DNA from: UBA966 sp046350355
Lineage (GTDB): Bacteria > Planctomycetota > Phycisphaerae > Phycisphaerales > SM1A02
Reading direction: 5' to 3'
DNA: 64,000 nucleotides
Assembly: GCA_046350355.1 (NCBI GenBank)
Contig: JAXMAN010000002.1
Span: forward strand, 496,001-560,000
Below, piece after piece: positions 35,259-44,266 of this stretch. The number at the start of each line of letters is the position of its first letter. The first letter of the stretch is position 1. The translations under genes were made by a program, and so were the position numbers. The notes beneath the pieces were generated by a model. The model saw nothing but the letters and a program-made list of their open reading frames with translations. It had not been told where the DNA came from and made no database searches.

Positions 35259-37733
35259 TCAGCCCCAGTTGCCCAGCAGCACTCCCAGGTCGGCGCCGTC
35301 GACCAGCCCGTCGCCGTTGAGGTCGCCGTCGCAGCAGGTCCCGACGCACGCGCCCCAGCCGCCCAGGAGCAGGCCCAGGTCCGCGCCGTCGACGACCCCG
35401 TCGTGGTTGATGTCCGCCACGCGGGTGTACTCGCCGAGGAAGCGCAGCGAGACGCTGTTGGCGCCGTAGATGAGCTCGATGTTGTCGCAGCTCTGGACGG
35501 ACTGGAAGGTGCCGGTGCGTCCGCCGGTGCAGACGAGCACCGTGAAGACCTGTCCCTCGGTGGGGACGAAGCCGTTGATGCGCGCGACCGAGAGCGTCCC
35601 CGAGAGCGAGGCGGGACCGAGCACCGAGAGGCAGTCGTAGCCGGTGCCGGGGCTCGTGCCGCCGATCTCCACGGAGAGGGTCGCGGCGACGCCCTGGGCG
35701 TAGTCCTTCGTCGAGAGGATGCCCGGCGAGTTGCCCGGCGCGACGGTGCCGGCGTTGTTCGCCACCGGCGCGTTCACGTTGCCGGCGCCCGCGAGCACGC
35801 CGCCGTCGAGCACGACGCTGCCGTAGCTCGTGAGCGAGCCGTTCACGGTGGTCTTCCCGGCGGTCTGCCACCAGTTGGACTCGATCGTGATGCCGTAGCC
35901 CGGGTCGATGTTCACCTGGCCCGCGTTGTGGAAGGTCCCGGAGTAGATGTAGTAGCTGCCGCCGGCCGCCGCGATGGTGCCGTTGTTGAGGAACTCGAAT
36001 CCGCCGCCGTTGGGCGGATCGATGTACGCGGTGGACCCGGTGTCGGCCAGGATCGTGCCGTTGTTGGTGAGGGTCGCGGAGGGGTTCCAGATCTGGAAGC
36101 TGCCCGCGATGGTCACGCCGGAGCCGATCGTCACCGAGCTGGCGCCGTTGGGGTAGAGGCGGTTGCTCGCGACGTTGGTGCAGCGGATCGTGCCCGTGCC
36201 GCCGATCGAGCAGGAGACGCCGCCGAAGAGGAGATCGGTGTTGTATCCGTTGGAGTCGACGAAGAGCGTCCCCGCGAGGTCGAGGGAGGTCACGACCGTC
36301 GTCTGGGTGCCCGCGGCGCAGTGGAACGCGCCCTCGATGCGCGTGTCCACGAGCGCGCCGGTGCTGACGACGCCGGTCCAGCCGGTGCCGCCGCCGTCGC
36401 GCAGGACGCCGCCGAAGATGGTGCAGTCGTGGAGCTGGAGGGCGCCGCCGCCGGTTCCCTCGATCACGCCGCCCGCGTTCTGGATCGACCCGGGGTAGAT
36501 GCGCAGGTAGCCGCCGTTGCTGGCGCGGATCGTGCCGTCGTTGAAGTGCGTGCCCGCGTCGAGGAGGTCGATGAAGCTGCCGCTGGAGCTCGTTCCGTCG
36601 ATGGTCCCGTGGTTGGTGAGCTGCAGCGCGTTCATGCCGAGCTGGAAGCCGCCGGCGATCGACTGGCCCGCGGGGACGGTGAGCCGGTTGGTGCCCGGGG
36701 AGCCGTAGATGCGGTTGGCGCTGACCGCGGTGCACAGGACGCCGCCGGTGCCGCCGAGGTCGAACTCCGGCGTCGAGACGACGAGGTCGGTGTTGTAGCC
36801 GTTGGAGTCGACGAAGAGCGGCCCCGCGAGGTCGATGCTCCCCGAGAGCGCGGTCCAGGTGCCCGCGGCGCAGTGGAAGCCGCCCTCGATGCGCACGCCG
36901 TCGAGGGAGCAGGTGCTGATCGTGCCGAGCCAGCTCGATCCTTCGGCTCCGTCGGCGTCGCGCAGGATGCCGCCGGTGATGCTCGCGTCGGAGAGCTGCA
37001 GGGCGCCGCCGCTGGTCGCCTCGAGGACGCCGCCGGTGTTCTGGATCGGGGCGGCGTAGATGCGCAGCCATCCGCCGTTGCTGGCGCGGATCGTGCCGTC
37101 GTTGAAGTTCGGACCGGCGTTGAGCAGGTCGACGAGCGTGCCCGAGCTTCCGCTGCCGTCGATCACGCCGTGGTTGGTGAGCAGGGTCTGGTTCAGGCCG
37201 AGCTGGAAGGCGCCGCTGATCGTGTGTCCGGCGCCGTGGGTGATGCGGATGCCCGCGGAGTGCGCGTAGATGCGGTTCGCGTTCGTGTTGCTGGTCGTGA
37301 TCGAGCCGCCCTCGCCGACCGTGCAGTCCGCGTAGAAGACGAGGTCGGTGTTGTAGCCGTTGGACGCCATGATGTAGGCGCCGCTGTTGGAGAGGGTCTC
37401 GCCCGTGATCCCCAGGTAGGTGCCCGCGAGCTGCTGCAGCGTGTCCCCGGCGTCGATCTGCAGCTTGCGGATGACCGTGGCGATGTCGAGGTACGCGGTG
37501 GAGCTGTGCTTCCCGCCGCCGTCGACGAGCACGTCGTAGACATCCGCGCCGTTGTTGGGGACCACGGCGGGGCTCCAGCGCGCCGCCTGGCTCCAGTAGC
37601 CCGGGGTGTCGCTGCTGACCCAGTAGCTGAAGACGAGGTCCGCGCCGGCGCGCGCGCCGAGGAAGAGGGGCGCGAAGGCGCAGGCGAGGGGGATCGCCGC
37701 GCAGGCGGCACGCCGGATGAAACGACAGTCCAT
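35259..37733 (-). CDS. Large secreted repeat protein with C-terminal dockerin-like repeats
   Basis: 824 residues from ATG 37733. A signal peptide ends near ARAGA-DL. The body is a parallel beta-helix-like, autotransporter-type passenger with at least three long repeats of about 185 residues, each with NDGTIRASNGG-LRIY, LRD...GVVSTG, RIEGxFHCAAGT and FVDSNGYNTDL. After residue 700 comes a SLSVARINGFVPTEGQVFTV-type strand region, and the C-terminus has two dockerin-like calcium loops, INHDGVVDGADLGLLLGGWG and LNGDGLVDGADLGVLLGNWG. Such tails are frequent in Phycisphaerae. A surface or extracellular role is inferred; no cohesin-like partner is encoded in the window. Confidence 0.82.
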   Translation of the reverse strand: MDCRFIRRAACAAIPLACAFAPLFLGARAGADLVFSYWVSSDTPGYWSQAARWSPAVVPNNGADVYDVLVDGGGKHSSTAYLDIATVIRKLQIDAGDTLQQLAGTYLGITGETLSNSGAYIMASNGYNTDLVFYADCTVGEGGSITTSNTNANRIYAHSAGIRITHGAGHTISGAFQLGLNQTLLTNHGVIDGSGSSGTLVDLLNAGPNFNDGTIRASNGGWLRIYAAPIQNTGGVLEATSGGALQLSDASITGGILRDADGAEGSSWLGTISTCSLDGVRIEGGFHCAAGTWTALSGSIDLAGPLFVDSNGYNTDLVVSTPEFDLGGTGGVLCTAVSANRIYGSPGTNRLTVPAGQSIAGGFQLGMNALQLTNHGTIDGTSSSGSFIDLLDAGTHFNDGTIRASNGGYLRIYPGSIQNAGGVIEGTGGGALQLHDCTIFGGVLRDGGGTGWTGVVSTGALVDTRIEGAFHCAAGTQTTVVTSLDLAGTLFVDSNGYNTDLLFGGVSCSIGGTGTIRCTNVASNRLYPNGASSVTIGSGVTIAGSFQIWNPSATLTNNGTILADTGSTAYIDPPNGGGFEFLNNGTIAAAGGSYYIYSGTFHNAGQVNIDPGYGITIESNWWQTAGKTTVNGSLTSYGSVVLDGGVLAGAGNVNAPVANNAGTVAPGNSPGILSTKDYAQGVAATLSVEIGGTSPGTGYDCLSVLGPASLSGTLSVARINGFVPTEGQVFTVLVCTGGRTGTFQSVQSCDNIELIYGANSVSLRFLGEYTRVADINHDGVVDGADLGLLLGGWGACVGTCCDGDLNGDGLVDGADLGVLLGNWG

Positions 37734-37825
37734 GTTGGTCTCCACGATGGGCCGCGGCGAAGGCCGCGGCGCCGTCCCGACGATACCCCGGCGCGCGCCG
37801 TGCGCAAACGCGCCGGCGCGCGGAT

Positions 37826-38965
37826 TCACTCCGGCAGCGTCAGGACCGCTCCGGGGGCCGGCAAAACCGCCTTCAGGCGCGTCCGGCGCAGGAGCGCGAT
37901 GGCGCGCGCGAGGTCCGGCCAGGCGGGCGCCTGGAACTGCAGGGGCTCACCAGTGATCGGGTGCTGCACGCCCAGCAGCGCGGCGTGGAGCGCCTGGCGC
38001 GTGAGCAGCGGCGCATCGGCGTCGGGCTGCGATGGATCGAAGTCGCCGACGGTGCGGTGCAGTCCGCCGTAGAGGTCGTCGCCGACGAGCGGGTAGCCGA
38101 TGTGGCTCAGGTGCACGCGGATCTGGTGCGTGCGACCGGTGCGCAGCTCCACCTCGAGGAGGCTGTAGCCCTGGTAGATCTCCCGCGCGCGGTAGATCGT
38201 CTGGCTGGGCTTGCCCAGCTCGTCGTGGCGGACCGCGTACTTCTCCTTGATCGTCAGGTGCTTGCCCAGCGGCAGGTCGATGACATCCGACTCGGGCTCG
38301 ACCTCGCCGTGCACGATGCAGAGGTAGCGCTTCTGCGTCGTGCGCTTCTCGAACTGCCGCGCGAGGCGCCAGTGCGCGGTGTCGCTCTTGGCGCAGACCA
38401 TCACGCCCGAGGTGTGCTTGTCCAGGCGGTGCACGACGCCCGGGCGCGCGATCTCCTCGCCCACGGTGCTGAGCGTGCCGCCGCTGCGGTGGAGGAAGTG
38501 CCACGCGAGCGCGTTGATCAGCGTCCCGGTCTTGTGGCTGCGCGCGGGATGCACGATGAGGTCGGGCTGCTTGTTGACGACGACGATGTGGTCGTCCTCG
38601 TGCAGCACGTGCAGCGGGATCTCCTCGGCGCCGATCGCGTTGGACGGCGGCGGCGGCAGCGTGGCGACGATGCGGTCGCCGCGGTGCAGGCGCGTGCTCG
38701 CCTTGGGGACGCGGCCGTTGAGCGTCACCGCCTGCTCGTCGATCAGCCGCTGCAGCGCCGTGCGGCTGAGGAAGGGAACGCGGTCGGCGAGGTAGCGGTC
38801 CAGCCGCACGCCCAGGTCGCGCGTGAGCTCGAAGACCGCCGTCACCGGCGTCTCGTCGTCGGCGTCGCGCTGCTTCTCGTAGAGCTCGAAGAGGCGCTGC
38901 GGATCGTCGGAGAGGGAGGCCTCGAGGGCCTCCGCGGCCTCCGGGTCCTCGTCGGCCGCGGTCAC
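37826..38965 (-). CDS. RluA/RluD family 23S rRNA pseudouridine synthase
   Basis: 379 residues, GTG start overlapping the upstream stop (GTGA). An acidic N-terminal 45 residues precede an S4 RNA-binding domain (LDRYLADRVPFLSRTALQRLI) and the catalytic domain with VVNKQPDLIVHPA and HRLDKHTSGVMVCAK, in which the Asp is the nucleophile. RTGRTHQIRVHLSHIGYPLVGD completes the family signature. RluD (helix 69 of 23S rRNA) is the best guess within the family because of the S4 domain. Coupled to the membrane protein gene upstream. Confidence 0.9.
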   Translation of the reverse strand: MTAADEDPEAAEALEASLSDDPQRLFELYEKQRDADDETPVTAVFELTRDLGVRLDRYLADRVPFLSRTALQRLIDEQAVTLNGRVPKASTRLHRGDRIVATLPPPPSNAIGAEEIPLHVLHEDDHIVVVNKQPDLIVHPARSHKTGTLINALAWHFLHRSGGTLSTVGEEIARPGVVHRLDKHTSGVMVCAKSDTAHWRLARQFEKRTTQKRYLCIVHGEVEPESDVIDLPLGKHLTIKEKYAVRHDELGKPSQTIYRAREIYQGYSLLEVELRTGRTHQIRVHLSHIGYPLVGDDLYGGLHRTVGDFDPSQPDADAPLLTRQALHAALLGVQHPITGEPLQFQAPAWPDLARAIALLRRTRLKAVLPAPGAVLTLPE

Positions 38966-39828
38966 GGCTTCGCGGGCGGCGCCGTGGGGGCCGGGGCGGG
39001 GGCCGTCGCCGGCGCGGTCTCGCCGGGCGCACCCGTGGGCGGGGCCACCGGCGTGAGCGAGATGCCCGAGGGGGCGCCGCCCTGGAGCTGGCGCACGATG
39101 TCGTCGGCGGCGCCGGTCGATCCGGCCGCGCCGAGGTTCGGCAGCGTCGACGGCGGGAGCTGCACCGGGCGCGGGGGCAGGTCGATCCGCTGCGCGAGCA
39201 GCGTCAGCCGCTCGATGCGCTTGGCGGCGAGGTCGCCCGAGAGCGCGAAGTCGGTTCCCTTGGTGCGCTCCTGGATCTCGTGGAGGTAGCCCTCGGTGGC
39301 CTTGAGGTCGCCCAGGTCCTCGGCGACGGCGGCGCGGCCGAAGAGCGCGCCGCAGTAGAAGCCCATCTTGCCCGTGGCGCTGTCGCCCGCGGTGGCGGTG
39401 GCGACCTGCGCGTAGAGGCGGTCGGCTTCCTTCAGCCACTGCTCGCGCAGCTCGGGGGTGATCGCGGCGTCCGTGGCGGTCGCGTCGCGGTCGAACCGCC
39501 TGCCGGAGAGGACCGCCTGCAGGTAGGTGTCCGCGGCCTTCATCTGCGCGAAGAGCGAGACCGCGTCCTTGCCTTGGTGCTTCTGGCCGACCTCGACGAG
39601 GGCGGCGGGGAGCGTCGCGCCGGCGAGCTCGGTCCAGGCGTCGTCGCGCTCCTTCTGCTGCTTCTGCTCCCACCAGTAGTAGCCCATGCCGGCGGCGGCG
39701 ATGAGCAGCACGACCAGCAGGATGTTCGAGCCCCAGGTGCGCAGCCAGTAGACGAAGTCGTCGTTGACGCGGCTCTCGGTGAGGTCGGCCTGCTGGACGT
39801 TCTTGAGGCGGCGGTCGATCTGGCTCAT
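38962..39828 (-). CDS. Single-span membrane protein with YfgM/TPR-like periplasmic part
   Basis: 288 residues. N-terminal 30 polar residues, then a transmembrane helix (SNILLVVLLIAAAGMGYYWW, about 33-52), then a helical region to about 215 in which ALFGRAAVAEDLGDLKATEGYLHEI looks like a TPR unit (as in YfgM/ancillary SecYEG proteins), and a disordered Ala/Pro-rich C-terminal 50 residues. No Shine-Dalgarno is evident. Function unknown; it precedes and overlaps the RluD-like gene and is divergent from the HAD phosphatase. Confidence 0.65.
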   Translation of the reverse strand: MSQIDRRLKNVQQADLTESRVNDDFVYWLRTWGSNILLVVLLIAAAGMGYYWWEQKQQKERDDAWTELAGATLPAALVEVGQKHQGKDAVSLFAQMKAADTYLQAVLSGRRFDRDATATDAAITPELREQWLKEADRLYAQVATATAGDSATGKMGFYCGALFGRAAVAEDLGDLKATEGYLHEIQERTKGTDFALSGDLAAKRIERLTLLAQRIDLPPRPVQLPPSTLPNLGAAGSTGAADDIVRQLQGGAPSGISLTPVAPPTGAPGETAPATAPAPAPTAPPAKP

Positions 39829-39891
39829 GGGAAGGGGACATCCTAGCGGAAACCGGGGCGATTCCGGATGCACGCCGCGCCGGGGCGCTCC

Positions 39892-39897
39892 TACGCT
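39892..39897 (+). promoter_or_regulatory. -10-like box TACGCT, 10 nt before the HAD gene
   Basis: TACGCT ends 10 nt before ATG 39908; the leader would be only about 3 nt. No Shine-Dalgarno. Confidence 0.35.
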
Positions 39898-39907
39898 GTC
39901 CCCCCGC

Positions 39908-40843
39908 ATGGCTGGGCTCCTGGTCACCGACCTCGACGGCACGCTGCTGGACCGGCGCGGACGCGTGAGCGCCCGCAACCGGGCCGCGCTGGAGGCCGCG
40001 CGCGCCGCGGGCTGGCATGTGGTGATCGCCACCGGGCGCACATGGTCCGAGAGCCACCGCGCCATCGACTGCGTCGCGCAGGACGCGCTCTTCATCGGCG
40101 CCGGCGGCGCGACCCTCCACGAGGCGGGCAGCGGGCGCGTGCTCGCGACCAGCACCATCGACGGGCGCACCGCGGCGTCGCTCGCGCGCGAGATCGTGGC
40201 GCATGGGCATCGCGCGCACCTGCTCCTGGACGCGAGCGTCGCGGGACACGACTACCTCTTCGTCGGGACGGCGGAGCTCGACGCCGCGACGCGCTGGTGG
40301 CTCACCGAGCACCCGGTGAGCTCGCGCGACTGGCACGCCCTCCCCGAGGACGCGCACGAGACGCTGGAGGCGCGGGTCCTGCGCGTGGGCACGATCGCCG
40401 CCGCCGACCTGCTCGGGCCGCTCGCCGACGGGATCGCCGCGCGCCACGGCGACGCGCTCGCCGTGCGCCAGTGGAGCGCGCTCACCGCCGAGGAGGCGAT
40501 CGGCAGCGCGACCCACATGCTGGAGATCTTCGCGGCGCGCACGGACAAGTGGACGATGGCGTGCGAGGCCGCGCGCCGGCTGGGGCTGGGGCCGGAGTCG
40601 ATCGTCGCGCTGGGGGACGGGCTCAACGACCTCGACCTCGTGCGCGGGGCGGGTCTGGGCGTGGCGATGGGCAACGCGGACCCACGCATCGCCGCGGTCG
40701 CGAAGGCGCACACGCTGGCGCACGACGCCGACGGCGTCGCGCATGCGGTCGACGCGTTGCTGCGCGGCGAGCTCGCGCCCGGATGGCGCGCGGGCGCCGC
40801 CGCGGGCGCCGGCGCCGCGTCCCGCGCGCAGGCCGCGCCGTAG
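39908..40843 (+). CDS. HAD superfamily (Cof-type, IIB) phosphatase
   Basis: 311 residues. Motif I is DLDGTLLDRRG near the N-terminus with both catalytic aspartates, motif II ATGRTWSE, and motifs III/IV K-x-GDGLNDLDLVRGAG. The cap between residues about 85 and 195 is of the C2B type. Such enzymes dephosphorylate sugar phosphates or cofactors; the substrate cannot be told. The final 40 residues are an Ala/Gly-rich tail. Its stop codon TAG is part of the TAGACT box that appears to drive the next gene. Confidence 0.88.
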   Translation: MAGLLVTDLDGTLLDRRGRVSARNRAALEAARAAGWHVVIATGRTWSESHRAIDCVAQDALFIGAGGATLHEAGSGRVLATSTIDGRTAASLAREIVAHGHRAHLLLDASVAGHDYLFVGTAELDAATRWWLTEHPVSSRDWHALPEDAHETLEARVLRVGTIAAADLLGPLADGIAARHGDALAVRQWSALTAEEAIGSATHMLEIFAARTDKWTMACEAARRLGLGPESIVALGDGLNDLDLVRGAGLGVAMGNADPRIAAVAKAHTLAHDADGVAHAVDALLRGELAPGWRAGAAAGAGAASRAQAAP

Positions 40844-40846
40844 ACT
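40841..40846 (+). promoter_or_regulatory. -10-like box TAGACT, 7 nt before GTG 40854
   Basis: TAGACT overlaps the HAD stop codon and lies 7 nt before the GTG of the large oxidoreductase-like gene, the same spacing as at kbl and fic. Confidence 0.4.
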
Positions 40847-40853
40847 GCGGCGC

Positions 40854-43800
40854 GTGAGCAGCGCCTCGGCCGAATTCGTCGCCAACTGGAGCCATCCGCT
40901 CCTGCGCGCCGAGGGGACCGCGCTCATGTCGGCGCATCAGGCGATCCTGAAGGGGGTGCTCGAGAGCGAGATCGAGATCGACCTCGTGATCGCGCCGCGC
41001 CAGGTCCCCTTCGAGCCGGTCTTCACGATGCTGGACGAGCCCGCGGTCGCGCGCGCGCTCGAGACGCACCGCGTCCGCGTGGTGGATTCCGTCGACGCGC
41101 CGCGCGCCGCCGCGCTGGCCGTGCGCGCCGCGCGCGAGGGGCGCCGCGTCCTCGCGCTCATCCCCAACGAGCAGCTCGCGGTGGCGCTGGGGCCCGTGCG
41201 CCGCGCGCTCGAGACGCCCTTCCCGGAGGGGGGCGGCATCGCGCTGCTGCTGGAGGACAACCCGTACCTCGTGCGGCTCTCCTCGCCGTGGGACGCGGCG
41301 CGCTCGCTCGGGCTGCCGGTGGTCGCGCCGCGCGGGATCCTGAGCCTGCGCGACGGCATCGAGCACGCCTTCCGGCTGGCCAACGCGGGTCCGCGGATGG
41401 CGGCGATCGTCGCGCACTCGATGGTTCTGCGCGCGCTGGACTCGCCGCCGCTGCGCGCCAACCGCATCGCCGAGCGCGTCGAGCAGGTGGGGGCGCTCCT
41501 GCGCGCCCGCCGCGGCGCGCGCGCCCCCGAGCCCGCGGACGTGCTGCGCGTCGTGCGCCGCCTGGAGCTCAACCGCGCGATGGCGCTCCCGAGCCCCGGG
41601 GAGCGCGAGCCCATCGGCTTCATCGCCGTCGGCCCGGCGGCGGTGGCGGTGCACCACATCCTGGGCGAGTTCGGCCTCGAGGGCCGCGTCCCCGTCCTGG
41701 ACCTGGGCTGCACGAACCCACTCGACGACGCGCTGCTGGAGCGCTTCCTCATGCGCTGCGCGGACGCGGTGGTGCTCGAGCCGCGCCCCGACTCGGTCGC
41801 GCCGGGCATCCTGGAGGCCGCCGAGGCGCTGCGCGCGCGCGGCGAGTCTCCCGCGCGCCTCTGGTGGGACCGCCTTCCGCCCCGGCCCGGCGGCGAGGAG
41901 GTGCGCCTGGAGATCAACGACGCGGTGCGCACCTCGATCCTGCTGCGCAAGACGGTCCACCTCTTCCAGCTCGTGCGCACGGGGCTGGAGCACTCGCCGC
42001 GCATGGCGCCCGTGCTCGCGGACCTTGAGGCGCTGCGCGTGCCGCGGCGCAGCTTCGGGCTCGGCCCCACCGGCGCGATGGACTCGGTCCGCGCGCTGCT
42101 CCCGGAGGCCGCGGCCGAGGTCGCGCGCCCCGATCCCGACAACCCCGAGGCGCCCTCGCGCGCGCTGGCGATCGAGGGCGAGCGCGCGCCGCAGGCGGAC
42201 ACCGTCGTCGAGGTCGAGCTCTGGGATCGCCGGCGCTTCGCCGCGGAAGGCCCCGCCGCGATCCAGCAGGCGGCGCAGGACGCGGGCTCGACGCTCTTCA
42301 TCGTCGTCGACCTGGGCGGCAGCGATGTCGTCGACGTCGAGCGGCTCGCCAACGCCGCCGTCCCCGTGCGCCAGGCGGCGCGGCTGCATGTCTCGCACGC
42401 GGACCTCAACGACCGCCCAGGCATGATCGCGGCGATCGTCGCCGCCGCGCGCGTCGACGGCGTGGCGACGCTCGTCGCGCACGACGGCCCCCCCGCGCGC
42501 CGCGACATCCGGCAGCTCGAGGCGAGCGTCGCCGAGGCGGACCGCCTGGGCTTCACGCCGCAGCAGCGCCTGATCTGGCCCGCCGACACCGGCTGCGAGG
42601 TGCGCCCGCTGCCGCAGTCGGTGCTCATCGAGAAGGGGACCGAGCGCGGGCTCGACCCGCTCAAGACCGAGTTCGTGCGCGAGACCATCGCCACCGAGGA
42701 GGCGCTCCCCGTGCGCCTGGAGGTGCGCGCGCTGCTCGAGCAGGTGGAGGTCGTGCGCACCGCGCCGCCGCCGCTGAAGCTGGAGGACCAGCGCATCCGC
42801 CCGCCGCGGCTGGTGCACGGGCGCGAGGGGCGCTGGCGCTGCCATGTCGCCGGCTACCGCGGCGAGCCGCCGGGGATCGCGACGCTGGCGCTCTGCGAGG
42901 CGGGGCGCGCGATGGGCTTCCGCGTGCAGGCGATCTACCACCCGACGCCGGTGGGTCCGGGGCGGCGCGCCTGGGGACAGGTGCTCTTCACCGCGCACGA
43001 CGAGAGCCCCGACGCGCGCGTCCACGCGGCGCAGTGCCCCTACGGCGAGGCGGACCTCGTGCTGGGCTTCGACGCCATCGAGACGCTGCGCGCGCTCGGG
43101 CCCGATCCGTACCTGCGCGTGGCCTCGCCCGAGCGCACCTACGTGGTCGCGAACACCGGCGCCTTCGACGACCAGCTCGTGGACGAGCTCGCGGAGGCGG
43201 CGCGCCTGCTCCCGCGGGCGGCGCCGCTGGCCACGCGCTCCGAGGGCGCGCTGCTGGCGGATTTCGCGGATGCGGCGCGCCGCGCCTTCCTCACCGACCG
43301 CGTGACCGACCTGGTCGCGCTGGGGGCGGCCTACCAGCGCGGCTTCGTCCCCGTCTCGCTCGAGGCGATCGAGGGCGCGCTGCGCCGCCTGGAGCAGCGC
43401 GGCTTCGGCCGCTCGCTCGAGGCCTTCCGCTTCGGCCGCCGCATCGCCGAGGGACTCGAGGGCGCGGAGCTCGAGCCGCGCAAGGGCGAGAGCCTGGGGC
43501 GCCTGGTGCGCCGCAGCGCGCTGGAGCTGGAGGCGAGCCGCTCCGGCGGGCGCCGCCGCGCGCGCCAGTACCGCGAGCTCGTGCGCGGCGCGATCGACCA
43601 GATGCCCGCGCTCTACTCGACCAACGACGGGCGCCTGGCGCTGCGCGACTTCGTGCACGCGGCCTCGCGCTGCGTCGCCTGGGGCGGCACGCGCCACCTG
43701 CGCTGGTACGTCGGCATGGTGCGCGACCTCTACGAGGCGGGCGCGCGCGATCCCGAGCGCACGCTCTGCACCTACGGCATCCTGCCGCTGGCCGAGCTGA

Positions 43801-44216
43801 CGCTCGTGCGCGACGCGCTCTACGTGGCGGCGACGCAGGCGGGCGTCGCGCAGGCGCGGCGCATCCGCGAGCGGCTGGGCGTGCGCGAGTCCCGCGGCGA
43901 CCACATGACGCGCCGGTACCTCAACCGCGTCGAGGTGGTCTTCGGGCGCACCCTCTTCCGGCTCGACCTGCGCTCGAGCGACTGGCCCGCGCAGCTCGCG
44001 CTGCTGCTGTGGCGCGTGGTGCCCAACGAGCTGCGCGGACAGCCCGCCGAGCGGCGCATGCGCACGCTGGCGGTCGATCTCTTCGAGCGCGCCTGCAACC
44101 AGCCCGAGCGCGCCGCCCACTGGTGCGAGGTCGTGCGCCGCCTGCACGACCTCGCGGTGCAGCACCGCCTGCGCTCGATCGCGCCGGGGGATCTCGAGGG
44201 ATTGGCGCGGTCGTAG
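40854..44216 (+). CDS. Degenerate fused indolepyruvate:ferredoxin oxidoreductase-like protein (Fe-S and TPP motifs missing)
   Basis: 1120 residues with the domain order of the large one-chain indolepyruvate ferredoxin oxidoreductases. About 10-190 is PYR-domain-like (GTALMSAHQAILKGVLE). About 245-330 is the transketolase-C-like part, where IGFIAVGPAAVAVHHIL and VLDLGCTNPLDDALLERF align naturally with the family. About 440-560 takes the place of the TPP domain but lacks GDG and the following Asn motif. About 575-615 occupies the ferredoxin position without any CxxCxxC. About 655-790 resembles the gamma subunit (GEADLVLGFDAIETLRAL). The C-terminal 300 residues are helical. No catalytic 2-oxoacid oxidation seems possible. 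Identification rests on domain order and short motifs. Confidence 0.6.
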   Translation: MSSASAEFVANWSHPLLRAEGTALMSAHQAILKGVLESEIEIDLVIAPRQVPFEPVFTMLDEPAVARALETHRVRVVDSVDAPRAAALAVRAAREGRRVLALIPNEQLAVALGPVRRALETPFPEGGGIALLLEDNPYLVRLSSPWDAARSLGLPVVAPRGILSLRDGIEHAFRLANAGPRMAAIVAHSMVLRALDSPPLRANRIAERVEQVGALLRARRGARAPEPADVLRVVRRLELNRAMALPSPGEREPIGFIAVGPAAVAVHHILGEFGLEGRVPVLDLGCTNPLDDALLERFLMRCADAVVLEPRPDSVAPGILEAAEALRARGESPARLWWDRLPPRPGGEEVRLEINDAVRTSILLRKTVHLFQLVRTGLEHSPRMAPVLADLEALRVPRRSFGLGPTGAMDSVRALLPEAAAEVARPDPDNPEAPSRALAIEGERAPQADTVVEVELWDRRRFAAEGPAAIQQAAQDAGSTLFIVVDLGGSDVVDVERLANAAVPVRQAARLHVSHADLNDRPGMIAAIVAAARVDGVATLVAHDGPPARRDIRQLEASVAEADRLGFTPQQRLIWPADTGCEVRPLPQSVLIEKGTERGLDPLKTEFVRETIATEEALPVRLEVRALLEQVEVVRTAPPPLKLEDQRIRPPRLVHGREGRWRCHVAGYRGEPPGIATLALCEAGRAMGFRVQAIYHPTPVGPGRRAWGQVLFTAHDESPDARVHAAQCPYGEADLVLGFDAIETLRALGPDPYLRVASPERTYVVANTGAFDDQLVDELAEAARLLPRAAPLATRSEGALLADFADAARRAFLTDRVTDLVALGAAYQRGFVPVSLEAIEGALRRLEQRGFGRSLEAFRFGRRIAEGLEGAELEPRKGESLGRLVRRSALELEASRSGGRRRARQYRELVRGAIDQMPALYSTNDGRLALRDFVHAASRCVAWGGTRHLRWYVGMVRDLYEAGARDPERTLCTYGILPLAELTLVRDALYVAATQAGVAQARRIRERLGVRESRGDHMTRRYLNRVEVVFGRTLFRLDLRSSDWPAQLALLLWRVVPNELRGQPAERRMRTLAVDLFERACNQPERAAHWCEVVRRLHDLAVQHRLRSIAPGDLEGLARS

Positions 44217-44266
44217 CGGCGGGGCGGCGGGCCACGCCACGCCGCGCGCGCCGCGTCACGCCGCGC

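Noticed and set aside
36200..37400. Regularly recurring DNA segments as a CRISPR or mobile repeat
   Set aside because: They are in-frame copies of protein repeats about 550 bp apart inside one gene, with no spacers or terminal inverted repeats.
37826..40927. Apparent 1033-residue minus-strand fusion ending in the RluD-like protein
   Set aside because: Upstream of 38965 this frame is antisense or alternate to the membrane protein and HAD genes; a GTG overlapping the preceding stop is the natural start.
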